DNA of 33,208 bases from a virus: IMG/VR virus record IMGVR_UViG_3300042505_000098, positions 1-33,208 of that record. One strand, 5' to 3'. Made by a program: the position numbers and the translations under genes. The notes beneath the pieces were generated by a model. The model did no database searches. It had not been told where the DNA came from and worked only from the letters and a program-made list of their open reading frames with translations. Positions 5,592 to 13,789 of the stretch are shown here, in pieces (the first letter of the stretch is position 1; the number at the start of each line of letters is the position of its first letter).

Positions 5592-7588
5592 TATACTGTC
5601 CTTACCAGAATCTCTAGAATACCACCAAACCCTGTTGAGTTTTTATCTGGTGGTGTTGTGTTTACTAAGTTGATACCTTCAATTTGAACCTGTCTGTTTT
5701 CACCTGTGTTTAAATCCTGCCAAGTTACAACATCTCCTGATTCTTCAATCTCTTCCAGTTCCAAGATGCGCTCATGCGCTCTTCCTGAGTAACCAGTACG
5801 TACATTATTTCTATCAGTCTCTTCATCAAAGCAGTACACGTAGTAACTGATAAGTCTTTGTCTTGGCGTAGCAATAGTTGCCTTTGCCTGATAGCCCTTA
5901 AAGACTGGGCCAAGTGTATTAGTTGTGTTATCGCGGTACATAATAAACTTATAGGATAAGTATTCCTGTGATGCTGCTGGGGTGGAGGTAGCAATCTCTA
6001 CACCAGGAACAGCAGCATTGTATGTAATGTGGTCATACTCAAGGCCGTTAGCATCTACTGTTTCTAGAACCATAGAGCCATATGTAAAGTTACCGCGTCC
6101 TAAAAGACGCTTAAAGTTCTTAGGCTCAAGAGTTCCGAATCTAATTTTACCTGTAGTTAAGTAACCACTAGTACGCAGAACTGTTGCAGATTCTGCATAG
6201 ACATAGCCAACAGAATCATCAGCAGTACAGAACATAAGTTGCTCAGTGCCATTAGCAAAAGCACAACCAGTTGTTTGGAATCCATTTACGCCATCAACAC
6301 TAAGGTCGTTTGCCCATGCGAAGCGAAGATTTTCTATCTCTGTTGATAGGTCAATACGAATAACTCCAGGCTCACCATTAACACCAGTTGCACACCAAAC
6401 ATAATGGTTTCGTGCAGCAAAGTCATAGCAAGGTTGGCTTGTTTCAACAATCAAAGGCCCGTAATTAATAGAACCATCTTGGTCATTTACTACTGCAACT
6501 CGAACACCTTTATTTGTACCAATCATCATGTAGCCTAGGTAGTAGTAAATCTTATGTACTACTTCACCAACTGGAAGTTCTGCTGCTACTGATGCCGATG
6601 TTAGGCTAGGCATTGAGCCTGCTGTAGTAAGGGTAAACTTCTGGATAGTAGACTGGATACCGTTGTAGCCAGCGATATAAATCGCTGGGCCTGATGCTGT
6701 AATGCTGGTATAGGTATGGCTGGTTACTGGATGTGTATACAAAACTGGTGGCATTGCTGTTGCTGATGCAGCAAACTCATACACCTTGTTGTCAGCACAC
6801 ATAACAATACGGTCTTTAATGTACTCCATAGTTGCATTAGAAACTAATCCAACTTCGTCAAACATTACTGTTCCAGCAGTAGAAGAAGTAAGAGTTAAGG
6901 CTTTTTTGTATACAGTTTTCTTCGTGGCTGTATTAGTAATCCAGTATGCAGTAGTACCATCATCACAGATAGCATAAACAGGAGCATCTGTTCCAGAGTT
7001 ATAGTCAATAAAATGTATAGGAGTTCCTGGGTTAGTTACATCAATTTTGTCTACATCATACTCATCATGAAGTAATACTCCATTAGTATTGTTCCATTTA
7101 ATAGAACGCATAGTTTGGAATGGACGACCATTTGGGCGAATGGAACCAGTAGTTTCATGCCCCTGAACGCAGTCTTTAAGAAGGGTTACTTCACCTTTTT
7201 CCCAGATGTTTAAGCCTTTGCTATCTGCAAAACGATAGCGACCCTTTTCATCATTAGTAGCGGGGTCAAAGAAGTTAATGCCTGAGCCATTGTGGAATGA
7301 GATTTGAGAGCGAATCCACCAGCCAGTTAGCGACTGTTCACCTGGCTCATTAGTAGAATCAAACTGGTCTTTCTTAAAGGGAGCAGTTCTACGTGTGTAT
7401 GGGCGGTCATTGTTTGTAGCAAGAATAAACGGTACGCCACCAACAGCCACATCATAGGCTACGTCAGTGTTCTGCCAGATAGCAGAGGTTGCAACAACAC
7501 CAATGTCTGCAACACCACGTGCAATAGGTAGTCCATCGCCTGCTAAAGGCCATACATTACTATCGCCCTCGGTAATATCTCTAGCCAC
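5591..7588 (-). CDS. Beta-rich tail protein, candidate tail nozzle
   Basis: A 665-aa protein starting at GTG 7588 with AAGGAGT upstream. It is made of many short beta strands with repeated turns such as PVYAICDDGTTAYWITN, PAIYIAGYNGIQ and NHYVWCATG, like a beta-propeller. Podovirus nozzle proteins (P22 gp10 and T7 gp12 types) have this kind of fold, and the gene lies in the tail region just upstream of lysis. The terminator before it suggests a separate transcript with the lysis genes. No sequence motif proves the nozzle role; a tail fibre or other beta-propeller structural protein is the alternative. Confidence 0.6.
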   Translation of the reverse strand: MARDITEGDSNVWPLAGDGLPIARGVADIGVVATSAIWQNTDVAYDVAVGGVPFILATNNDRPYTRRTAPFKKDQFDSTNEPGEQSLTGWWIRSQISFHNGSGINFFDPATNDEKGRYRFADSKGLNIWEKGEVTLLKDCVQGHETTGSIRPNGRPFQTMRSIKWNNTNGVLLHDEYDVDKIDVTNPGTPIHFIDYNSGTDAPVYAICDDGTTAYWITNTATKKTVYKKALTLTSSTAGTVMFDEVGLVSNATMEYIKDRIVMCADNKVYEFAASATAMPPVLYTHPVTSHTYTSITASGPAIYIAGYNGIQSTIQKFTLTTAGSMPSLTSASVAAELPVGEVVHKIYYYLGYMMIGTNKGVRVAVVNDQDGSINYGPLIVETSQPCYDFAARNHYVWCATGVNGEPGVIRIDLSTEIENLRFAWANDLSVDGVNGFQTTGCAFANGTEQLMFCTADDSVGYVYAESATVLRTSGYLTTGKIRFGTLEPKNFKRLLGRGNFTYGSMVLETVDANGLEYDHITYNAAVPGVEIATSTPAASQEYLSYKFIMYRDNTTNTLGPVFKGYQAKATIATPRQRLISYYVYCFDEETDRNNVRTGYSGRAHERILELEEIEESGDVVTWQDLNTGENRQVQIEGINLVNTTPPDKNSTGFGGILEILVRTV

Positions 7589-7605
7589 GTTACTCCTTAA
7601 GTCAG

Positions 7606-7639
7606 AAAAAAATTAGTGAGCAGTTTGAATCCTTGCTCA
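7606..7639 (-). terminator. Rho-independent terminator after the fibre gene cluster
   Basis: On the minus strand TGAGCA (7639-7634) pairs with TGCTCA (7622-7617) around an 11-base loop, followed by CTAA and seven T residues (7612-7606). It lies between the small tail gene ending at 7650 and the nozzle candidate starting at 7588. Confidence 0.75.
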
Positions 7640-7649
7640 GGGATAAGTG

Positions 7650-7892
7650 TTATTCTGTTACTTCTTCAATATGCTCTGGACTTGGTGGAGAAACAAAGTT
7701 AGTTCCATCCCAGGTATCGCCTATTCCAGCAAACTTGCCACCAAAGTTAGCATTGTAAGAAGTTTGCACCCAAGTACCACCTAGCCCACAATCGTTAGCA
7801 AGAAATTCTTGTCCACGATTTTCGTGTTCATTTGCTACTACCAGTACTCGGAGTACTACATTGTTTGAATCAATTTCTGCAAAATGTGCCAT
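7650..7892 (-). CDS. Small tail-associated protein of a widespread phage family
   Basis: An 80-aa protein beginning MAHFAEIDSNNVVLRVLVV, with a central WVQTSYN and an AGIGDTWDG motif before a Pro-rich end. From memory, this combination (a HFA...V start, W-x-QTSYN, AGIG-x-x(W/Y)D) is widespread in cyanophages and other aquatic phages, usually near tail-fibre genes, with no known function. It is the last gene of the fibre cluster before the terminator. A ribosome-binding site AGGAGG lies upstream of the ATG. Confidence 0.75.
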   Translation of the reverse strand: MAHFAEIDSNNVVLRVLVVANEHENRGQEFLANDCGLGGTWVQTSYNANFGGKFAGIGDTWDGTNFVSPPSPEHIEEVTE

Positions 7893-7904
7893 TGTATTTC
7901 CTCC

Positions 7905-8735
7905 TTAAGACCAGTATGTAATTAGTGCGTAACCTGAACCACCTGAACCGCCTGTGCCTGCGGCACCTGCGTTAGTACCAGTACCACCACCGCCACCTGC
8001 TGTATTTGCAGAAGCAGATGAACCAGTTGTGTTTCCGCCTCCTGCGGCACCACCGCTGGAACCAACACCTGCGGATGCGCCTGGACCAGCACCTGCTCCA
8101 CCACCGCCACCACCTTTACCAAATAATCCAATTCCGCCAATTCCGCCACAACCTACTTGGGAACTATTACCGCTGGCATTAAATGCTTGCTCAAAAGCAG
8201 GTGCGCCGCCGCCGCCTTGTGAACCAGTACCAGCACGGTATGTTGTGTTAGTGCTAATTCCTGGGCTATAAAATACGGCATTACCACCAGCACCACCACC
8301 TGCACCACCGCTAACAGTTCCACTTCCAGAGCCAGGATTCATTCCTGACCCACCACCACATCCGCCGTCTGCACCGTTGTACCGCGAACCGCCTCCGCCT
8401 CCGATTGCAGTTGCTAAGGCACCAAAAGTGCTATTGCTTCCAGATGCTCCAGCAGAATTAGAAGCAGCACCTGCCCCGCCTGCACCAAGGGTTATTGTGT
8501 ATGTTGTTCCTGGAACAACTGTAATGTCTTTGTTTACGCAACCACCACCACCGCCACCGCCTGCGGCGATAATAGTAGAACTTGCTGTGAAACCTCCACC
8601 TGCTCCACCGCCACCAAAAAGAATTAACGAAACTGTTGTTACATTTGCTGGTGCGGTCCAAGTACCTGTTGAAGTAAACTCTTGAGTCTTTTGAGTTACG
8701 CCGCCACTAGCGGCTACTAATGAGGATACAGCCAT
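7905..8735 (-). CDS. Glycine-rich tail tip adhesin-like protein
   Basis: A 276-aa protein. The N-terminal 40 residues (TQEFTSTGTWTAPANVTTVSLILFGGG) form a beta-strand attachment segment. Most of the rest is runs of Gly with Ala, Ser and Asn (GGGGAGGG, AGGGGGGG and similar), ending in GYALITYW. This is the layout of glycine-rich domain proteins such as phage adhesins built from polyglycine-II helices (T4-like gp38/S16 type), whose variable loops bind receptors. Its start overlaps the previous stop (TAATG). It probably serves as a receptor-binding tip. The opposite strand shows Pro-rich open frames only because Gly codons complement Pro codons. Confidence 0.75.
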   Translation of the reverse strand: MAVSSLVAASGGVTQKTQEFTSTGTWTAPANVTTVSLILFGGGGAGGGFTASSTIIAAGGGGGGGCVNKDITVVPGTTYTITLGAGGAGAASNSAGASGSNSTFGALATAIGGGGGSRYNGADGGCGGGSGMNPGSGSGTVSGGAGGGAGGNAVFYSPGISTNTTYRAGTGSQGGGGAPAFEQAFNASGNSSQVGCGGIGGIGLFGKGGGGGGAGAGPGASAGVGSSGGAAGGGNTTGSSASANTAGGGGGTGTNAGAAGTGGSGGSGYALITYWS

Positions 8736-9064
8736 TATGAAATCTCGCTTCCGAATGCATTGAATGACAAGTTAGCATTTGATGCATAGACAGTAATAAC
8801 ATCTGTAGCAGCAAGAGTTACACCGATAGTAATAAAGGTTGAGTTGTTTGCTGTAACTGTTGCATCGTATGCAATGTACTCTTCATCTGAAAGAGCAGAA
8901 CCTGCAACACGAATCGCAATACGATAGGTAGCAGATGTACCACCACGGTTGGCAACTGCAATAGTAGAAACTACTGCAGACTTACCAGAACCAACGGTGT
9001 ATAGGGTTGTCGCTGTTGTTGCGCTAGGAGCGACTTGTCCTAGTACTTTATATGTTGTTGGCAT
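8735..9064 (-). CDS. Small beta-sandwich tail protein (paralogue A)
   Basis: A 109-aa protein starting MPTTYKVLGQVAPSATTATTLYTV, with GKSAVVSTIAVANRGG and several further strands. This pattern is common in aquatic phage virion proteins and resembles the product of 11132-11437 in this window, with aligned segments (LYTV, VVS-I-V-N-G) and a similar C-terminal (ITVYASN, then SG or GSE). It is probably a tail decoration or fibre-base subunit. The paralogues flank the 555-aa fibre gene. Confidence 0.7.
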   Translation of the reverse strand: MPTTYKVLGQVAPSATTATTLYTVGSGKSAVVSTIAVANRGGTSATYRIAIRVAGSALSDEEYIAYDATVTANNSTFITIGVTLAATDVITVYASNANLSFNAFGSEIS

Positions 9065-9067
9065 TTG

Positions 9068-9205
9068 TTATGCTCCCATTGTCATTAGTGCGGTTGGGGT
9101 TGGGTCTACTGCAGGAATAGCAGCAATAGACGCTGCTACCTCTGCATCTGTAGCCATTACCGTTGCTGTTGAAGCAAGGTTGGCTAAGTCACGGGCTTTA
9201 GTCAT
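9068..9205 (-). CDS. Small fibre-associated peptide (MTKARDLANL type)
   Basis: This 45-aa gene starts ATGA-overlapped with the stop of the upstream 84-aa gene, beginning MTKARDLANLASTATVM and ending with PTALMTMGA. The MTKARDLANL start is familiar from aquatic phage tail-fibre genes (from memory). The rest is Ala-rich and possibly helical. It may be a fragment or a short stand-alone version of a fibre N-terminal motif. Coding status rests on the coupled start and in-frame compactness. Confidence 0.55.
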   Translation of the reverse strand: MTKARDLANLASTATVMATDAEVAASIAAIPAVDPTPTALMTMGA

Positions 9206-9456
9206 TCAGTCACCTCTGGTTCTGCAGCAGGCGACTCTTCAAATGGTGGCATAACAATTTCATAATCAGCAAATGGACTTGGCTCTGCGTTATATTCCTC
9301 AGTAGCCTTTAATCCCCATGCATCAGCATCTTCAAAAGAATCCCAAGGAGTATTCTTTTCTGGGTGATGCGGTTGAAATACGGTTAAGTATCCATCTGCA
9401 TCAAGAATCTCTACAACTGGGTGTCCGTCTTTTTCAATTACGCTATAAGTAAACAT
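9202..9456 (-). CDS. Small acidic hypothetical protein in the fibre cluster
   Basis: An 84-aa acidic protein with N-terminal strands (MFTYSVIEKDGHPVVEILD), a helix with WDSFEDADAWG, and a Pro/Glu-rich tail. It has AGGAGA before its ATG and couples to the downstream 45-aa gene through ATGA. Its size and position beside fibre genes would fit a fibre assembly chaperone, but I see no family signature. Confidence 0.65.
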   Translation of the reverse strand: MFTYSVIEKDGHPVVEILDADGYLTVFQPHHPEKNTPWDSFEDADAWGLKATEEYNAEPSPFADYEIVMPPFEESPAAEPEVTE

Positions 9457-9464
9457 GTTTTCTC

Positions 9465-11132
9465 CTAGTATGTATCTAATGATGCTGGAATTGGTTGAAT
9501 TTCTGCAATGTAAGAAACAGTTCCTGTTTGACCAGCAGCAGGGCTAGTTATTACATTGTAAAACTTTCCATCATGTGTTACAAAAAAGTGATTATTCATA
9601 TTTGGATATGCTGTTCTAGTTAAACAACCATTTGTAAAGGTATTAAGAGCAAACACTCCATATTGTCCATACTTTTCTGTATCCATTAAATAAATCCAAC
9701 CAGAATCTAATGGTGCTATATACACCAACTTAGGGTCAGTTGGATGAGGTGCCCATCTAGCATGTTCGCTAGGAACATAAATATTACTACTATTATAGTT
9801 ATTAGGGTTTACTTCATAACTATCTGGAACAAGAGAAGGAGTGGCTGTTTTAACAATACTAACATGTGTATCATTAACTGGATTATAGATTCTTCCATTA
9901 CCACTGGCTCCACCAACGGAGTATTGATAGTTAGTTGTACATTTTACATATGGTGTATAAACCTTAGTTTCATTACCAGCGTTGTAACCATTAGCAGCAT
10001 CACCATCAAGGCTAGTTGTATTTCTTGTTTGCCAAGCAGATGCTGAATAGTTATACATATAATGCCACACCTGTATTGTAGTGCTATAAGGACCAGTGCT
10101 AACAGCAGTCCAAGCATTAGTATTTCCTGATACCCAGTTTCCAGTAAGATATCTAGTAATAGGTCCAAGATAAAAATTATTTCCACATACAGCAGGACTA
10201 TAATTTGTAATGTTATATCCAATACTGTATTGATAACTATCATGGTCTGTCCATGTATTTGTAGAAAATTGATAGATACTCATTTTTCTAAATGCTCGCA
10301 TAGAATAGTATGTAGTACCACCGCTAACATAATTTGCATAAGATATACCAGGTACAAAATATGCAACATCTGTACCAACAAGAAATGTGTTTTGTACTAA
10401 AGAAGAAAAATGACTTAAATTTTGGCTTGTGCTACCACCAGGGAATGTAAATCCAGCACCAACTGTTATGGTTCCTCCAAGTTGAGGGGTAGCCTTTTGA
10501 GTCAAAGCCATTGTTGTAACATCAAGTTCGTATAATCTTATTCCATCTTGAAGATTAGAATTAAGAGTACCGCTTGCAACAGGATTATTTATAAGCGTAC
10601 CATCAAAAGCCATAAAATATGATTTAGTACTAGTTGAAGTAACCTTCATACTTCCTGGTCTCATAGGACCACCAAAGTTTATGTTGCTTGTTGTCCAGTT
10701 TGTTGGCAATGGAGCGGCATTATTGTATTGCTTTAATGAGTGACCATAGAATGATTTAGGGTCAGTAATTGCATTAATTTCAACATTAAATGTTGATGGA
10801 AATGCCTTGCGTGATGGCTTGCGAAATACAATTTTTGTAACTGTTTCTCCTGCTGGAACATCAATAACACTTGTTAAAACTGTTGTTGTATTTACTGCCG
10901 AGATTCGTCCAGCATTAACAATAGTTCCAGTATTTTTTAAAAACACAATATCACATGGATTGTTTGCTGTTATTGTAATTGCATAAGTGCCAGCAGGTAG
11001 TGGTGTTGTTAAATCATAAGCATTCTGTGTACTATTAATAGAATAGTCAACGTTAATAGAAGGTACGCTTAACTTTAATACAGGTGTGCCTGAAACACCA
11101 GTAGTTGCTGCGGGAAATGTTGAAATACCCAT
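9465..11132 (-). CDS. Tail fibre / receptor-binding candidate, Asn/Tyr/Thr-rich
   Basis: A 555-aa protein, rich in Asn, Tyr, Thr and Ser with many aromatic residues (TTNYQYSVGGASG, YSASAWQTRN, NYNSSNIYVP), typical of beta-rich phage receptor-binding tips. The first 150 residues carry TYAITITANN and PAGETVTKIVF, a plausible Ig-like or beta-sandwich attachment domain. The gene is visibly more AT-rich than its neighbours, with many Asn/Tyr codons, as if acquired separately. It begins in a TAATG overlap with the 101-aa gene. Confidence 0.65.
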   Translation of the reverse strand: MGISTFPAATTGVSGTPVLKLSVPSINVDYSINSTQNAYDLTTPLPAGTYAITITANNPCDIVFLKNTGTIVNAGRISAVNTTTVLTSVIDVPAGETVTKIVFRKPSRKAFPSTFNVEINAITDPKSFYGHSLKQYNNAAPLPTNWTTSNINFGGPMRPGSMKVTSTSTKSYFMAFDGTLINNPVASGTLNSNLQDGIRLYELDVTTMALTQKATPQLGGTITVGAGFTFPGGSTSQNLSHFSSLVQNTFLVGTDVAYFVPGISYANYVSGGTTYYSMRAFRKMSIYQFSTNTWTDHDSYQYSIGYNITNYSPAVCGNNFYLGPITRYLTGNWVSGNTNAWTAVSTGPYSTTIQVWHYMYNYSASAWQTRNTTSLDGDAANGYNAGNETKVYTPYVKCTTNYQYSVGGASGNGRIYNPVNDTHVSIVKTATPSLVPDSYEVNPNNYNSSNIYVPSEHARWAPHPTDPKLVYIAPLDSGWIYLMDTEKYGQYGVFALNTFTNGCLTRTAYPNMNNHFFVTHDGKFYNVITSPAAGQTGTVSYIAEIQPIPASLDTY

Positions 11133-11437
11133 TACGCTATCTCCACTCCTGAAATGTGGAATGTTACAGCAGCATTGCTGGCTCCACCTTTGATTGTGTC
11201 TGTTGCTACAAGTGTCTGCTTAACATCAAAAATTGCAATTGAGTTAGCAGCGATTGATACTGTATTGGCAAGCAATACATCATCAAGATACAAAGTAAAT
11301 GTATAAGAAGAACCGCCAGTATTTGATACAACAATATTGCTTACTACTGTTGTTGTAGCAGCAGGAACTGTATACAGGGTTGTAGTTGTGGTTGTTGTTG
11401 CTGCTCCACGGAACAGCGCTTTAGATGTTGTAGCCAT
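11132..11437 (-). CDS. Small beta-sandwich tail protein (paralogue B)
   Basis: A 101-aa protein beginning MATTSKALFRGAATTTTTTTLYTV, with VVSNIVVSNTGG and LVATDTIKGG. It parallels the 109-aa protein of 8735-9064 in order and spacing of strands. It sits between the 775-aa fibre and the 555-aa fibre, suggesting an adaptor or base subunit at the fibre joint. Duplication within the module is the simplest explanation. Confidence 0.7.
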   Translation of the reverse strand: MATTSKALFRGAATTTTTTTLYTVPAATTTVVSNIVVSNTGGSSYTFTLYLDDVLLANTVSIAANSIAIFDVKQTLVATDTIKGGASNAAVTFHISGVEIA

Positions 11438-11452
11438 TAGTTACTACCTCTC

Positions 11453-13780
11453 TTAGATTGCGCCCATAAGGGTCATGATTAGATTATCTTCAACAGTTGT
11501 TGTTGTTGGATAAGATGATAGGTCTACTGCTCCCCAGGTTAAGCCTGTTGCAGTTGATGAGTCAGCCTTGAGGAAGTAGCCGTTAGTTCCTAGTGGCAAC
11601 TTGCCTGCTGTATCTGCGCTAGTAGCAACAAGTATGTCGCCCTTTGCATCAAACAAAGTAGGAGATAAAACATTGGCAACTTCAAATGGGGTAAAGGTAA
11701 TAATCTCCAGGATGTCTCCAGCAGCCAGTGCTGATAGTCCTGTAATGCTTGTACCATTTGTAGCATTGTAATCAGAGGTACGAGCAAGCAGTACACCATT
11801 AAGATATACCTGCTCTTTGCCTACAATATAGGAAAGGGTTAATCCATTGTCATCTAGACCTGATTCTGATGTCTCTCCGCCAGAGGCTGTAAAGCGGTAA
11901 CGGAAGATGTCTGCAGTAGATGAAATTGAACCCCACGCAGAACCTGTCCAGGCATACATTGCATTAGTTGTTGAGTTCCAGTAGATAGCACCAGTAATAA
12001 GCGCATCGCCATCATTGTCTAATGTTGGAGCGGATGACTTAGCGCCAAGATAGCGGTCATCAAAGTTGTCATAGGTTGTAGCAGCGGCAGCAGCACTTGC
12101 TGCAGCAGCAGTAGCAGAACCAGCAACTGTATCTACATACACCTTAGTGGCAGCATCTGCGTTGCTTGTTGGTGTTCCTAGGTTTGTGACCTTAAAAGAA
12201 TTAGCATCTAGTGCGCCAAGCAACTGACCAGTTGTACGGTTTAGATATGTACCAGATAGGCTTACTGCACCAGTGCTACCATCAACAGAAAGAACTGCAT
12301 CTGTTGGAGTAAGCAATTCCTGCCAGTTGGCAAGGGTTGAGGCTGGTGTTGCTGTAAGAATGAAAGATTTATTAACATCTGTGCGAACTGCAACGTCACC
12401 AACCTGTGCAGTTAAAGCAAGCATTGCCGCTTGTGAAGCCACAACAAATGTTTCAGAAATTGCTAATGCTGGAAGGTGATGAGTTGGAACTAATCCGCTT
12501 CCATCAAGTTCCGCAATACCATTTGCTACACCCTTTTGGGTTGTAATGTAGTTAAGGGTTACTGCATCCTGAGCATTGGTTGGGTTTGCAAGTCCTGTAA
12601 TCTTTTGAGCATTTAAAGCAACGGCTGCAGTAGGTGCTGCCATCTGGTCTAAGCGAGATGTACGAACCTGTGTATCAAAGTCTGAGATAGTAGAGGCTGC
12701 TTGAGTACCAGTGTGGTTACCACGAGCCAGTGGGTCTACTGCCAACTTGCTAAGTGCAATACCTGCAGCAGCATTAATATCTGCGTTAACGATAGTTCCG
12801 TCAACCAAGTCAGCAGAGGTAATAGTTCCACCAAGGTCTAACTTAGTCTTAGAAATAGCAGCAGTTGCATTGATGTCAGCATTGACAATTGTGCCATCTA
12901 GAATCTTGGCAGATGTTACTGCTCCGTCTGCTAGGTCACTAGCCACAATAGTGCCATCGGCAATCTTAGCCGAAGTAATAGCACTATCAGCGATATCTCC
13001 AGTAGCAATAGTTCCGTCAAGAATCTTTGCTGAGGTAATGGCTCCATCTGCAATGTCGCCAGCAACAATTGTTCCGTCTGCAATTTTTGCGCTAGTAATT
13101 GCTGAGTCTGCAATCTTACCTGTAGTTACTGCAGTAGGGGCAATCTTTGCCTCTGTGACTGATAAGTCATCAATCTTAATTGTACCTACAGCACCAGTTG
13201 CAATCTTACCGCTTGTAATAGCATCATCTGCAATGTCACCTGTAGCAATGGTAAGGTCGGCAATCTTGGCTGAGGTAATAGCGCTATCTGCAATCTTTGC
13301 AGTTGTGACATTTGAGTCAGCAATTTTTGCAGTAGTTATAGCACCACTTGCAATCATGCCATTTTGTACTGTCCCAGTATCCGATGTAAGGACTATTGTG
13401 TTAAGTGGGATACCGTGAGCAGTTGCGCTGTTGGCACGAACAGACTCAATGTGAGTATTAGATTCACGGTAGTCACGGCCAATTGCCATGTGTCGAACAA
13501 TGGCACCAGCAGAATGCTGTTGAGGTGTTGAACCATCAACGTTACGCTGAATTGTTAGAATGTTTCCAGATACTGGAGTTCCTAAAGCAGAGTAAATATC
13601 TACGATTTCTTCAAGGGCTGTATCTGGATTGATTACAATAGTGAATGTTTCACCCGCTGATAGGGTAACACCACCAAGCAGTGCACTTCCTGATACGACA
13701 GTAATTGTAGAATCACCTGGATAAACTGTTCCAGTTAATGTTGTTTGCTGGGAACGAGATGAGTATTTTCTAGTTGGCAT
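11453..13780 (-). CDS. Tail fibre with 10-residue repeats
   Basis: A 775-aa protein. Residues 1-140 form a beta-rich head (LTGTVYPGDSTITVVSG, then IVDIYSALGTPVSGNILTIQR, RDYRESNTHIESV) seen in phage fibre N-termini. Residues about 141-340 are near-perfect 10-residue repeats such as ITSAKIADGT, probably a long fibrous shaft. A second linker (LANPTNAQDAVT, LGTPTSNADAATKVYVD) resembles the tail-fibre repeat found in many phages. The C-terminal 200 residues have AWTGSAWGSIS, VYLNGVLLARTSDYNATNG and DILEIITF, then a tip. It is the largest fibre gene of the window. Ribosome-binding site TAGGAAGA precedes the ATG. Confidence 0.88.
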   Translation of the reverse strand: MPTRKYSSRSQQTTLTGTVYPGDSTITVVSGSALLGGVTLSAGETFTIVINPDTALEEIVDIYSALGTPVSGNILTIQRNVDGSTPQQHSAGAIVRHMAIGRDYRESNTHIESVRANSATAHGIPLNTIVLTSDTGTVQNGMIASGAITTAKIADSNVTTAKIADSAITSAKIADLTIATGDIADDAITSGKIATGAVGTIKIDDLSVTEAKIAPTAVTTGKIADSAITSAKIADGTIVAGDIADGAITSAKILDGTIATGDIADSAITSAKIADGTIVASDLADGAVTSAKILDGTIVNADINATAAISKTKLDLGGTITSADLVDGTIVNADINAAAGIALSKLAVDPLARGNHTGTQAASTISDFDTQVRTSRLDQMAAPTAAVALNAQKITGLANPTNAQDAVTLNYITTQKGVANGIAELDGSGLVPTHHLPALAISETFVVASQAAMLALTAQVGDVAVRTDVNKSFILTATPASTLANWQELLTPTDAVLSVDGSTGAVSLSGTYLNRTTGQLLGALDANSFKVTNLGTPTSNADAATKVYVDTVAGSATAAAASAAAAATTYDNFDDRYLGAKSSAPTLDNDGDALITGAIYWNSTTNAMYAWTGSAWGSISSTADIFRYRFTASGGETSESGLDDNGLTLSYIVGKEQVYLNGVLLARTSDYNATNGTSITGLSALAAGDILEIITFTPFEVANVLSPTLFDAKGDILVATSADTAGKLPLGTNGYFLKADSSTATGLTWGAVDLSSYPTTTTVEDNLIMTLMGAI
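12761..13360 (-). repeat. 30-bp periodic coding repeat (10-residue fibre repeat)
   Basis: The protein repeats every ten residues from about residue 141 to 340, with consensus like A-I-T-S-A-K-I-A-D-G, giving a 30-base DNA period. Variation is concentrated in the position before and after the KIADG core. This would allow copy-number change by recombination. Confidence 0.85.
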
Positions 13781-13789
13781 TCAATCTTC

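Noticed and set aside
7954-8685. Open frames on the plus strand rich in Pro, Val and Ala.
   Set aside because: They are the reverse complement of the Gly-rich adhesin gene; composition alone explains them.
12761-13360. CRISPR-like spaced repeat.
   Set aside because: The units are contiguous, coding and diverged, with no spacers.
12711-13418. A 235-aa plus-strand open frame.
   Set aside because: It is antisense to the 10-residue repeat fibre; its repeats mirror the 30-base period, and it has no ribosome-binding site.
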